From: Flavobacteriaceae bacterium
Lineage (GTDB): Bacteria > Bacteroidota > Bacteroidia > Flavobacteriales > Flavobacteriaceae
Direction of reading: 5' to 3'
DNA: 64,000 bases
Assembly: GCA_003533785.1 (NCBI GenBank)
Contig: DQCR01000050.1
Span: 1 to 64,000 of the forward strand
This document shows positions 27,987 through 36,350 of this stretch, piece after piece (position 1 is the stretch's first letter; each line of letters starts with the position of its first letter). Under the pieces are notes generated by a model. It worked only from the letters and a program-made list of their open reading frames with translations. It ran no database searches and was not told the origin of the DNA. The translations under genes were made by a program, and so were the position numbers.

Positions 27987-30209
27987 ATGAAATTATTATT
28001 TTTCGTATTTACCGTATTCTTTTTGAGTACCCTTAGCGCTCAAAACCTGCTCAAGGGTAGAGTTGTAGCTAAAAATGAAAAGGAAACTATTGCTATTTCA
28101 GGCGCTAATATTTTCTGGCTCAATACAGCCATTGGAACCATATCCAATGAGGAAGGAGCTTTTGAATTAGACTACCTGGGCACAAACGATCGTCTTGTTA
28201 TAAGTTATCTAGGATATAAAACAGATACCCTAACACTTGCCAATAACAAAACACTCATTCATTTTCTAAAGGAAGATGAAGGGGCTCAATTGGAAGGAGT
28301 GACAGTTAGTCAAGGTCGAAAAACCATACAGAAATCCTATTTTGAAGCTCAAAACGTTATTCGTGTAAATAGTGAAGAACTCCTCAAAGCCGCCTGCTGT
28401 AATTTATCTGAAAGCTTTGATACCAACCCCTCAATAGATGTTAGTTTTTCCGATGCTCTTACAGGAACCAAGCAAATACAGATGCTTGGGCTTACGAGCC
28501 CCTACATCCTTTTTGCTGAGGAAAACATACCCAGTGTTAGGGGTGCGGCGCAAGCCTACGGTCTTACCTTTACACCCGGACCTTGGATAGAAAGTATACA
28601 AATTACCAAAGGAGCGGGGAGTGTGGTTAATGGGTTTGAAAGTATTACAGGACAAATTAACACAGAACTACTAAAACCTTACACGGCACAGCCTATCTAT
28701 GTCAATGCGTTTCGGTCGGGGAATGGAAGGGTAGAAGGGAATGCGCAATGGGCTCAGCAATTGGACGATCGGTGGCACACAGGACTTTTTATACATGCCA
28801 ATCAACGTACCCAAAGAACCGACCGAAACGAAGATGGTTTTTTAGACATGCCTTTGTCTGAACAATTGAACCTATTAAACCGTTGGCAATACACTGATTT
28901 ACAGAAAGGTTGGGTAGGTTTTTTAAACTTTAGATTTATGACTGATGAAAAGCAGTTGGGACAGCTAGATTTTTCTCCTGCCCAAGCAAATTCATCCAAT
29001 TGGGGTAGTGTGATAGAAACGCAGCGATGGGATACAGCACTCAAAATCGGAAAAGTGAATCCCAAATTGACTTATCGCAGTTGGGGGCTACAGACTGCCT
29101 TTAGCCACCACGATCAAAACGCATTCTTTGGCAACCGTATCTATGATATCCAACACGAGAGCGCCTACCTCAATTTAATTTACAACAGCATTATTGGCAA
29201 TACTAACACCACCTTTAAAACAGGAATCAATGCGACCTACGACAGCTATGATGAACAAGTGGATTCCACCCCGTGGACCCGAACTGATCGAAATATTGGT
29301 GCCTACATAGAAGTAAGTAGTAATTCCGAAATTCTGAATTGGGTAGCAGGAGTGCGAGTTGACACCCACAATAACCTAGGGACCTTTGTTACACCCCGCT
29401 TTCATCTACGCTATACTCCCTTTGAAACTGCTATTATAAGAGCTGCTGTTGGACAAGGAAGGAAAGCTGCCAATATATTTGCCGAACAACAAAAACAATT
29501 TGGAAGCAATCGCCAGATTAAAATAAGAAATAATGGAGGTGCATTCTATGGACTACAACCAGAAAAGGCTTGGAACTACGGAGTTAGCTATCGACAATTG
29601 TTATTGCGAGGCAACCAGCAAGCCGATATTACTTTTGACTATTATATTACTCGCTTTGAAAACCAGGTGGTGATCGATTGGGAAACGCCGGGAGCAATTC
29701 AATTTTATAATGTAAAAGGGGAAAGCTTTGCCAATAGTTTTCAAGTTGCCATAGATTATGCTCCTAGTCTTCAATGGAACTTTCGTTTAGCCTATAAAAA
29801 TTACAGGGTTGAAACGCGATATGATAGCGGTCAAAAACAATTGCCTTTGCAACCCAAAAACCGATATTTTTTCAATGTAGGATGGGAAAGTAAACCTGGA
29901 ACGAATAATCAATTTTGGCGCTGGGACTTAACTTGGCATGGGCTAGGACAACAACGCTTAGTGGTTAACCCAAGGGATGGAACTGGACGCTGGGCGCCTG
30001 CTTACAGCTTACTCAATAGCCAATTAACTCGCGTATTTAGTTCTCGATTTGAAACCTATTTAGGGGCAGAAAATATTGGTGATTACCGCCAAGTCAACGC
30101 TATCGTTGCAGCAGATCAGCCTTTTGGCCTGCTTTTTGACAGCACCCAAATTTATGCTCCCGTTTTTGGCCAAATGGCGTATCTTGGAGTGCGTTGGAAA
30201 ATAAAATAA
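27987..30209 (+). CDS. TonB-dependent outer-membrane receptor, probably metal-related
   Basis: 740 residues from ATG 27987, chosen for its signal peptide MKLLFFVFTVFFLSTLSAQ; an in-frame ATG at 27948 would add 13 residues. The carboxypeptidase-like domain (about 22-105, LLKGRVVAKNEKE to ISYLGYKTDTL) is followed by the plug, which contains a CCNLSESF motif at 137-144, GTKQIQMLGL and GFESITGQIN, then a barrel to the C-terminus. Receptors with the CCNLSESF plug commonly sit beside HMA-domain proteins, so uptake or export of a metal complex such as copper is likely, but the ligand is inferred. Lies 48 nt after the HYC gene. Confidence 0.88.
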   Translation: MKLLFFVFTVFFLSTLSAQNLLKGRVVAKNEKETIAISGANIFWLNTAIGTISNEEGAFELDYLGTNDRLVISYLGYKTDTLTLANNKTLIHFLKEDEGAQLEGVTVSQGRKTIQKSYFEAQNVIRVNSEELLKAACCNLSESFDTNPSIDVSFSDALTGTKQIQMLGLTSPYILFAEENIPSVRGAAQAYGLTFTPGPWIESIQITKGAGSVVNGFESITGQINTELLKPYTAQPIYVNAFRSGNGRVEGNAQWAQQLDDRWHTGLFIHANQRTQRTDRNEDGFLDMPLSEQLNLLNRWQYTDLQKGWVGFLNFRFMTDEKQLGQLDFSPAQANSSNWGSVIETQRWDTALKIGKVNPKLTYRSWGLQTAFSHHDQNAFFGNRIYDIQHESAYLNLIYNSIIGNTNTTFKTGINATYDSYDEQVDSTPWTRTDRNIGAYIEVSSNSEILNWVAGVRVDTHNNLGTFVTPRFHLRYTPFETAIIRAAVGQGRKAANIFAEQQKQFGSNRQIKIRNNGGAFYGLQPEKAWNYGVSYRQLLLRGNQQADITFDYYITRFENQVVIDWETPGAIQFYNVKGESFANSFQVAIDYAPSLQWNFRLAYKNYRVETRYDSGQKQLPLQPKNRYFFNVGWESKPGTNNQFWRWDLTWHGLGQQRLVVNPRDGTGRWAPAYSLLNSQLTRVFSSRFETYLGAENIGDYRQVNAIVAADQPFGLLFDSTQIYAPVFGQMAYLGVRWKIK

Positions 30210-30211
30210 AA

Positions 30212-30571
30212 ATGATGCAGATGAAATATACAATCAGTTTGACCGTCAGCCTTTTGACCTGTATGGTTGCACTAGGCCAAGAAGTTCCTTCGAAAAATGA
30301 AATGACAGAGTTTACTGTCAATGGAAATTGTGAAATGTGTAAAAAGCGGATTGAAGCAGCAGCCTTGAATATTAAGGGTGTTAAAATGGTTCGTTGGGAC
30401 ATTCCAACGCGCGTTCTCAATGTAGTCTACAATGCAAAAAAACTCAACATAGAAAGCATCCATCAAGCTGTAGCAGCTGCAGGGCACGATACCCCCATAG
30501 CAACGGCCCCAGACTCTGTATATGCTGCACTTCCATTGTGTTGTTTATATGAACGTAACGACTATAATTAA
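30212..30571 (+). CDS. Secreted heavy-metal-associated (HMA) domain protein
   Basis: 119 residues from ATG 30212 (30221 is also possible). A signal peptide at about 1-22 (ISLTVSLLTCMVALGQ) precedes one HMA domain with the metal-binding C40-x-x-C43 in VNGNCEMCKKRIE and the usual HMA helix and strands. A CC pair lies near the C-terminus (LPLCCLY). It starts 2 nt after the TonB receptor stop, so they share an mRNA. Likely a periplasmic copper or similar soft-metal carrier; the metal is inferred. Confidence 0.85.
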   Translation: MMQMKYTISLTVSLLTCMVALGQEVPSKNEMTEFTVNGNCEMCKKRIEAAALNIKGVKMVRWDIPTRVLNVVYNAKKLNIESIHQAVAAAGHDTPIATAPDSVYAALPLCCLYERNDYN

Positions 30572-30659
30572 TATTATGATAAATAGAGTGAATTGTTCAC
30601 TGCCCTCTTTGTAGATAGTTTAAATTTAATTTACATTGGTGGTAAATAATATACATCTT

Positions 30660-31208
30660 ATGAAGCCCTTGATTAAAAAAATCCTACTGGTTCTTTTAGC
30701 TTTCGTCGTGATTAGCGCCTCCTATTCAATCTATGTCACATTTATCAACCCGAAAAGTCCAAAAGGAACGTCTGTATTCAAAAATGATAAATTGGATTTG
30801 AGTGTGACCTATTATCGCCCGTATAAGAAAGAACGTCTTATTTTTGGTAAAGATAGTGAAGGTGCGTTGGTGCCCTTTGAAACTTATTGGCGATTAGGGG
30901 CAAACTTTGCTACTGTTTTAGAGACAAAAACAGCCATTGCCTTTGCGGGTACGTCCCTTCCTGCTGGAGCCTATCGAGTATACGCCATTCCTTATGCCGA
31001 TCATTGGGTATTGGCATTGAATTCAGAAGCTGGTGCTTTTGGATACAGCCCTCCCGATTACGACAATGATGTTCTACGAATTAGGGTGCCTGTGCAAAGA
31101 CTAGAGTCCTCTTTGGAACAATTTACGATTGATTTTTTGGAACGCGATTCAAGAGTCATACTTCGTCTGCGCTGGGACACAACAGCAGTTGAAATTCAAA
31201 TTGAATAG
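30660..31208 (+). CDS. DUF2911 family protein
   Basis: 182 residues from ATG 30660. An N-terminal hydrophobic helix (about 5-24) serves as signal or anchor. The DUF2911 core follows: NPKSPKGTSVF, LSVTYYRPYKKERLIFG, FETYWRLGANFATVLET, LPAGAYRVYAIPYADHWVLALN. Beta-rich, probably periplasmic. Family function unknown. The downstream amidohydrolase starts 2 nt after the stop. Confidence 0.85.
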   Translation: MKPLIKKILLVLLAFVVISASYSIYVTFINPKSPKGTSVFKNDKLDLSVTYYRPYKKERLIFGKDSEGALVPFETYWRLGANFATVLETKTAIAFAGTSLPAGAYRVYAIPYADHWVLALNSEAGAFGYSPPDYDNDVLRIRVPVQRLESSLEQFTIDFLERDSRVILRLRWDTTAVEIQIE

Positions 31209-31210
31209 CA

Positions 31211-32344
31211 ATGTTGCAGTGGATCCATTGGAAAAACTTTTTCCGAGCGGTATTTATTCTCCTTTTATTTACGGGTCTTGCATACTGGGCTCTCGATTTG
31301 ATTCAAACCAAAAATAATCGAATGGATATTGAGGATTATGAACCTCGATCAACCTTAGTGGTTCCAGAGACACTCCTCAATCGTGCCAAATTCCCTTTTA
31401 TAGATGTCCACAACCATCAGTTTGACATGCCTGTGAAAGACCTCACTGCTTTGGTCACGGAGATGGATCGACTTAATATGGCTTACATGGTTAATCTCAG
31501 TGGTTTTAGAGGATTCTATCTTGAACAGTCGCTCAAAAATATCCGTGAAAACGCACCCACTCGCTTCGGTTTATTTGTAAATATTGATTTTGAAGCCATC
31601 GATGATCCCGATTTTGCTGCTAAAAATGTCAAGTTGATTCAAGAAGCCGTAGCCGCAGGTGTGATTGGGCTGAAAGTCTATAAATCGCTTGGCTTGACAG
31701 ACAAAGACACACAAGGCAATCGTATCGCCGTAGATGATTCGCGCTTGGATCCTATTTGGAAAGCCTGTGGTGACAATGGCATTCCTGTTTTGATACATTC
31801 AGGGGAACCTGCCTCTTTTTGGGCACCCAAAGATCGCTTTAATGAACGTTGGTTGGAATTACGACAAAAACCCAATCGCTATCGCGACCCAGCCACCAAT
31901 CCTTCTTTTGAAGAAGTCCTAGCAGAACAGCATCGCGTATTTAAAAAGCATATAAACACTACCTTTATTAATGCCCACTTAGGATGGATGGGTGGTGATT
32001 TGAAACGTTTGAGCGCCCATTTAGACCAACATCCTAATGTGATGACAGAGATCGGGGCGGTTTTGGCCGAATTGGGTCGACAACCCCACACTGCTCGTCA
32101 GTTTTTGATTGACTACGGCAATCGGGTGTTGTTTGGTAAGGATAGTTATAATGAGACTGAATACCACACTTATTTTAGAGTTTTGGAAACCGCCGATGAA
32201 TACATCCCATACTATCGCAAGCGACATGCTCACTGGCACCTTTATGGTCTGAACCTTCCAGACTCTATTCTTCGGAAACTGTACTATAAAAATGCCTTAA
32301 CCCTCTTTCCTACTATTCCGAAAACACCTTTCCCTTCTGAATAA
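31211..32344 (+). CDS. Membrane-anchored amidohydrolase (Amidohydro_2-like)
   Basis: 377 residues. N-terminal transmembrane segment at about 10-28 (FRAVFILLLFTGLAYWALDL), then a TIM barrel. Metal-site motifs in order: FIDVHNHQFD (H-x-H), IGLKVYKSLG, VLIHSGEPASFW, FINAHLGWMGG and VLFGKDSY. These fit the amidohydrolase-related family of hydrolases and decarboxylases. The substrate is not evident. Between DUF2911 (2-nt gap) and a GNAT gene (2-nt gap), so part of one transcript. Confidence 0.85.
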   Translation: MLQWIHWKNFFRAVFILLLFTGLAYWALDLIQTKNNRMDIEDYEPRSTLVVPETLLNRAKFPFIDVHNHQFDMPVKDLTALVTEMDRLNMAYMVNLSGFRGFYLEQSLKNIRENAPTRFGLFVNIDFEAIDDPDFAAKNVKLIQEAVAAGVIGLKVYKSLGLTDKDTQGNRIAVDDSRLDPIWKACGDNGIPVLIHSGEPASFWAPKDRFNERWLELRQKPNRYRDPATNPSFEEVLAEQHRVFKKHINTTFINAHLGWMGGDLKRLSAHLDQHPNVMTEIGAVLAELGRQPHTARQFLIDYGNRVLFGKDSYNETEYHTYFRVLETADEYIPYYRKRHAHWHLYGLNLPDSILRKLYYKNALTLFPTIPKTPFPSE

Positions 32345-32346
32345 TA

Positions 32347-32793
32347 ATGCGTCTGAAAAGAACTGACAAAGACGATCCTGATTTTATCACTTTGGTGCAT
32401 GAATTAAATACCTATTTGGAAATTGCAGACGGTGCGGATCACGAGTTTTACCATCAGTTTAACGGGATTGATAATTTGGAAGCAGTCATCGTAGGCTACG
32501 ACCAAACAATAGCTGTGGCCTGCGGTGCTTTCCGTATTAAAAAGATGGGCCAAGTAGAAATCAAGCGAATGTATACCCTTCCCTCCCGCCGTCAACAAGG
32601 CTGGGCTGGAAAAATTCTTTATGCCCTTGAAGACTGGGCCCGAGAATTAAAAAACCATAAAAGTGTCTTAGAAACGGGGGTCAATCAATCAGAAGCCATT
32701 CGTCTTTACCCCAAACTGGGTTATAAGCGAATCCCAAATTTTGAACCCTATGTAGGAGTCATAACTAGCTATTGCTTCGGAAAAAAACTGTAA
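32347..32793 (+). CDS. GNAT family N-acetyltransferase
   Basis: 148 residues with the GNAT fold. The acetyl-CoA loop reads LPSRRQQGWAGKILYALEDWAREL (Q/R-x-x-G-x-G/A variant), and the C-terminal ETGVNQSEAIRLYPKLGYKRI is typical. The acceptor substrate is unknown. Overlaps no gene once the YbjQ start is corrected. Confidence 0.85.
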   Translation: MRLKRTDKDDPDFITLVHELNTYLEIADGADHEFYHQFNGIDNLEAVIVGYDQTIAVACGAFRIKKMGQVEIKRMYTLPSRRQQGWAGKILYALEDWARELKNHKSVLETGVNQSEAIRLYPKLGYKRIPNFEPYVGVITSYCFGKKL

Positions 32794-32813
32794 TTTCACT
32801 TAAAATCTTAGTT

Positions 32814-33131
32814 ATGCTTCTGGTATCCACTCCCACCGTTCCAAACAAAACTATTGAAAGTGTACATGGCATCGCCCGAGGAAGCACAGTGCGTGCCCGT
32901 AATGTGGGACAAGATATCTTTGCTGGATTAAAGAACATTATTGGCGGTGAGATATCGGAATATACCCAATTACAAGCTCAATCTCGTGAACAGGCACTCC
33001 AGCGAATGGAAGATGACGCAAGGGAAATGGGGGCCAATGCTGTAGTCAATGTCCGCTTGACTACTTCCATGGTGATGCAAGGTTGTTCTGAGATTTTAGC
33101 CTATGGAACTGCAATTACTCTCAAAGATTAA
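32814..33131 (+). CDS. YbjQ/UPF0145 family protein
   Basis: 105 residues from ATG 32814, the family's usual length; an in-frame TTG at 32772 would add 14 residues inside the GNAT gene and is rejected. Features VHGIARGSTVRARNVGQDIFAGLKNIIGGEISEYTQL and AREMGANAVVNVRL are family landmarks. Forms a pentameric beta structure in solved relatives; function unknown, sometimes called a heavy-metal-binding domain without firm proof. Confidence 0.88.
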   Translation: MLLVSTPTVPNKTIESVHGIARGSTVRARNVGQDIFAGLKNIIGGEISEYTQLQAQSREQALQRMEDDAREMGANAVVNVRLTTSMVMQGCSEILAYGTAITLKD

Positions 33132-33133
33132 GT

Positions 33134-33232
33134 ATGATTATAGGCAGTGTCCTCTTTGTTTTAATATTGATTGTGGGTTACAGACAATGGCAACAAACTC
33201 AGAGCGAAGACTTTGATAAACGGAATAATTGA
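33134..33232 (+). CDS. Possible 32-residue single-pass membrane peptide
   Basis: ATG at 33134, 2 nt after the YbjQ stop, opens a 32-codon frame, MIIGSVLFVLILIVGYRQW followed by a charged tail QQTQSEDFDKRNN, stop at 33230-33232. The hydrophobic N-half would span a membrane. The tight spacing and membrane-like composition argue that it is real, but length gives little statistical support. Confidence 0.45.
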   Translation: MIIGSVLFVLILIVGYRQWQQTQSEDFDKRNN

Positions 33233-33239
33233 AGCATAC

Positions 33240-35213
33240 TCAATACTTCAATACCGCTTTCATTTTACCCACCAAGCGTTGCTGTGGTAAATAAATCTCC
33301 TCTAAGCCAGCGGCAAAAGGTACTGGAGTGTCTAAAGCCCCCAAACGTGCAACAGGTGCATCCAAATACTCGAAACAGTGTTCAGCGATCTGTGCAGCAA
33401 TTTCTCCCATATAGCCTCCAAATTGACTGTCTTCTTGCAATAAGAGTACTCGATTGGTCTTTCGAACGGAAGCAAAAACGGTTTCCTGATCCCACGGAAC
33501 AAGACTATTGAGATCGATGACTTCAATTAGATTGGAGTTAAATTCTTCAGACGCTTCTAAGGCCCAATGGACTCCCAGTCCGTATGTGATAAGCGACAAA
33601 GCCTCCCCTTTTTGTCGACACAGTGCTTTGCCAAGTGGTTGCAAAATAGGTGCATCTGAGACAGGCCCTCTTGTCGTACGGTATAATTTTTTATGTTCAA
33701 AAAATAGTACAGGATTGGGGTCGGCAATAGCCGCTAACAATAAGGCTTTGGCATCCTCAGGAAACGCAGGATAAACTACTTTGAGTCCTGGCACTGTAGT
33801 AAACCAAGCCTCATTGGATTGAGAATGGAAAGGACCAGCATTGACTCCTCCACCACAAGGCATACGTATGACTACATCGGCCGTTTGACCCCATCGATAG
33901 TAGGATTTGGCTAATAAATTGACTACAGCTGTAAAACCAGTAGAGACAAAATCGGCAAATTGCATTTCCACAAGAGCTTTTTTTCCCGTCAGGGCATAAC
34001 CATAGGCGCACGAAATCACAACTGATTCACAAAGAGGGGTGTTTCGCACCCGTTTTTGACCGTATTTAGCAAACAAGCCGTCAGAGACCTTAAAGACACC
34101 CCCGTAGGCTCCTATATCCTGCCCCATAAATATCAAATCTGGGTTTTGAGCAAAAGCTTGATCCAAACCTAATTGCAGTGCATCAACAAAGCGTTTTTCA
34201 GTTTTATTGGAAATATTATTAAGTTGTTTATCAACACTTTGGTAGACACTACCTAATTCACTACTTTCATTTGACTCAATCTCACTTTCAGCCTTGGCTT
34301 GATTCCATTCTTGTTGAATTTCCAGGTCGATGATCGACGTGATTTCTTCTTTTTTTGTTTCGGAAAGAATCGCTGATTTTAATAAATAATTTTCGTAATT
34401 CTTTACTGGGTCCTTGCTTTTCCATTTTTTTTGTAGGGATTTGGGTACATATGCAGTACCACTAGCTTCTTCGTGGCCGCGCTGTCGAAAGGTTTTAAAC
34501 TCAATTAAAACCGGACGTGGGTTTTGTCGCATTTCGTTTGCGAGCTTATTTACGGTATGATACACCTCCAAGATGTTGTTACCATTCACCACATAGGATT
34601 CCATAGCATATCCCGCACCTCGTTCGGCCAAGTCTTTGACCGCATATTGTTCCTGAGAAGGTGTTGAGAGTCCATATCCGTTATTTTCAATACAAAATAG
34701 AACGGGTAGCTGCCACACGGAAGCCAGATTCAAGGCTTCGTGGAAATCGCCCTCGCTTGTCCCTCCTTCGCCAGAAAATACAGCACATAGTTTTGGTTCA
34801 CCCATCTGTTTGTGAGAGAGCGCAAGACCACAGGCAACACCCAATTGAGGGCCTAAATGCGAAATCATACCAACTATATGATGTTCTTGGGTACCAAAAT
34901 GAAAACTACGATCTCGGCCTTGAGTAAAACCACTCCTCTTCCCTTGCCATTGCCCAAAAAGGCGGTGCAGTGGAATGTCACGAGAGGTGAAGACACCTAA
35001 ATTGCGATGCAGTGGTAAAATGTATTCGTCTTTCTCTAACGCTTCTGTGACCCCAACAGCAATGGCTTCTTGTCCAATGCCTGAAAACCATTTACTGATT
35101 TGCCCCTGTCGGAGTAAGAGTAGCATTTTTTCTTCTATCCTTCTAGGGAGAAGCAAAGCGCGGTATAGGGCTAAGAGTTTTTTTTCAGTTATTTTTTTTT
35201 TGGCGAAGCGCAT
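33240..35213 (-). CDS. Fused alpha/beta E1 component of a 2-oxoacid dehydrogenase (branched-chain type)
   Basis: 657 residues. E1-alpha part (about 1-320) carries the ThDP-magnesium motif as G148-E149-G150 and N177-N178, 29 residues from E149 to N178 as in canonical enzymes but with Glu in place of the usual Asp. E1-beta part (about 335-657) has FMGQDIGAYGGVF, TPLCESVVISCAYGYAL and VRMPCGGGVNAGPFHSQSNEAWF. Oxidatively decarboxylates a 2-oxoacid, probably branched-chain, passing the acyl group to an E2 not encoded here. Length and split subunit organisation fused in one chain are common in flavobacteria. Confidence 0.9.
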   Translation of the reverse strand: MRFAKKKITEKKLLALYRALLLPRRIEEKMLLLLRQGQISKWFSGIGQEAIAVGVTEALEKDEYILPLHRNLGVFTSRDIPLHRLFGQWQGKRSGFTQGRDRSFHFGTQEHHIVGMISHLGPQLGVACGLALSHKQMGEPKLCAVFSGEGGTSEGDFHEALNLASVWQLPVLFCIENNGYGLSTPSQEQYAVKDLAERGAGYAMESYVVNGNNILEVYHTVNKLANEMRQNPRPVLIEFKTFRQRGHEEASGTAYVPKSLQKKWKSKDPVKNYENYLLKSAILSETKKEEITSIIDLEIQQEWNQAKAESEIESNESSELGSVYQSVDKQLNNISNKTEKRFVDALQLGLDQAFAQNPDLIFMGQDIGAYGGVFKVSDGLFAKYGQKRVRNTPLCESVVISCAYGYALTGKKALVEMQFADFVSTGFTAVVNLLAKSYYRWGQTADVVIRMPCGGGVNAGPFHSQSNEAWFTTVPGLKVVYPAFPEDAKALLLAAIADPNPVLFFEHKKLYRTTRGPVSDAPILQPLGKALCRQKGEALSLITYGLGVHWALEASEEFNSNLIEVIDLNSLVPWDQETVFASVRKTNRVLLLQEDSQFGGYMGEIAAQIAEHCFEYLDAPVARLGALDTPVPFAAGLEEIYLPQQRLVGKMKAVLKY

Positions 35214-35270
35214 AAATCTAATATAGTAAAATGACGGCTGGAGTTTTGTATTTTTATAAGGTAAAAGAGT

Positions 35271-35615
35271 ATGGAAAATAAAAAACTAAATAGTTTTGAA
35301 GCCTTGCGCAAAATCCAATTTGACAATTTGGCTCCAGATCCTGTAAACTATCAGGAACCGGAAAAAAAACCAGAAAAGCAGTACTTAGAAGCCCATTTCA
35401 GCAATAAAGCACGTGCTGGTAAAACGGTCACTCTTATTAAAGGCTTTAAAGGAGATGGTGCTTTACTAAAGGCCTTAGCCAAAGAATTGAAAAAACATGT
35501 GGGAACGGGAGGTACGGTCAAAAACGGGGAAATAATCATTCAGGGAAATTATCGCGATGCACTAATGGAAAAGCTAAGAGCGATGGGTCACGAGGTCAAG
35601 CGTGTGGGTGGCTGA
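35271..35615 (+). CDS. SUI1/eIF1-like translation factor (YciH type)
   Basis: 114 residues. The SUI1 domain covers about 45-112: RAGKTVTLIKGFKG, LAKELKKHVGTGGTVKNGEIIIQGNYRD and LRAMGHEVKRVGG, matching bacterial YciH and eukaryotic eIF1. In E. coli YciH discriminates against aberrant initiation. An AT-rich, disordered-looking N-terminus of about 40 residues precedes it. Divergent from the E1 gene; convergent with ung, whose stop begins on the next base. Confidence 0.9.
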   Translation: MENKKLNSFEALRKIQFDNLAPDPVNYQEPEKKPEKQYLEAHFSNKARAGKTVTLIKGFKGDGALLKALAKELKKHVGTGGTVKNGEIIIQGNYRDALMEKLRAMGHEVKRVGG

Positions 35616-36281
35616 TTACCATTCGATGGGAACATGACCTCTAGATAATAAGTAAGCATTACATTGGCTAAAGTGACGATTTCCAAACCAAAAGCCTCGA
35701 TTGGCACTCAAAGGAGAAGGATGACCACTACTTAAAATTAAGTGTTTCTGGGCGTCGATCAATGGTATTTTTTTCTTGGCATAGCCGCCCCATAGTAAAA
35801 ATACAAGTCCCTTTTTTTCCTCAGAAAGCTTTTGAATTACAGAGTCTGTAAACCTCTCCCAGCCTTTTCCCTGATGACTCCCTGCTTGATGAGCACGAAC
35901 GGTGAGAGTGGCATTTAACAAGAGGACTCCCTGTTGCGCCCAAGCTGTCAAATCTCCATTTTGAGGATAATTCTTTCCAATATCTGTTTCTAATTCTTTA
36001 AAAATATTAATCAAAGAAGGTGGATGGGGTATCCCATCAGGAACAGAAAAGCAGAGTCCATGGGCTTGTCCTGCTCCGTGATAGGGGTCTTGTCCCAACA
36101 CAACTACCTGTACCTTTTCCCAAGGGCAAAGATCAAAAGCAGCAAAAATTTGTTTTCCAGGGGGATAACAAGCGTTGGAATTATAATCCTGCCGAACAAA
36201 TTGAATGAGTGCATGAAATTCAGATGATTTAAAGATGTCATGAAATACTTTTTCCCAACTGGGATGAATCCGTACAGGCAT
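35616..36281 (-). CDS. ung: Uracil-DNA glycosylase
   Basis: Family 1 UDG, removes uracil from DNA. 221 residues. The water-activating loop VVVLGQDPYHGAGQAHGLCFSVP contains the catalytic Asp, LLNATLTVRAHQAGSH is the uracil-recognition region with its Asn, and SGHPSPLSANRGFWFG is the DNA-intercalation loop with the catalytic His. Divergent from mutS2. Confidence 0.97.
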   Translation of the reverse strand: MPVRIHPSWEKVFHDIFKSSEFHALIQFVRQDYNSNACYPPGKQIFAAFDLCPWEKVQVVVLGQDPYHGAGQAHGLCFSVPDGIPHPPSLINIFKELETDIGKNYPQNGDLTAWAQQGVLLLNATLTVRAHQAGSHQGKGWERFTDSVIQKLSEEKKGLVFLLWGGYAKKKIPLIDAQKHLILSSGHPSPLSANRGFWFGNRHFSQCNAYLLSRGHVPIEW

Positions 36282-36288
36282 ATTTCGT

Positions 36289-36296
36289 TATTTTTG
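36289..36296 (+). promoter_or_regulatory. -7 promoter box, TATTTTTG
   Basis: Exact TAnnTTTG, 54 nt before the mutS2 ATG, in the ung/mutS2 divergent region. Confidence 0.45.
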
Positions 36297-36350
36297 CGAG
36301 GCTAAGGTATGAAATGAGCAATGAGATTGGAGTGACCTCCTAATGAAATA

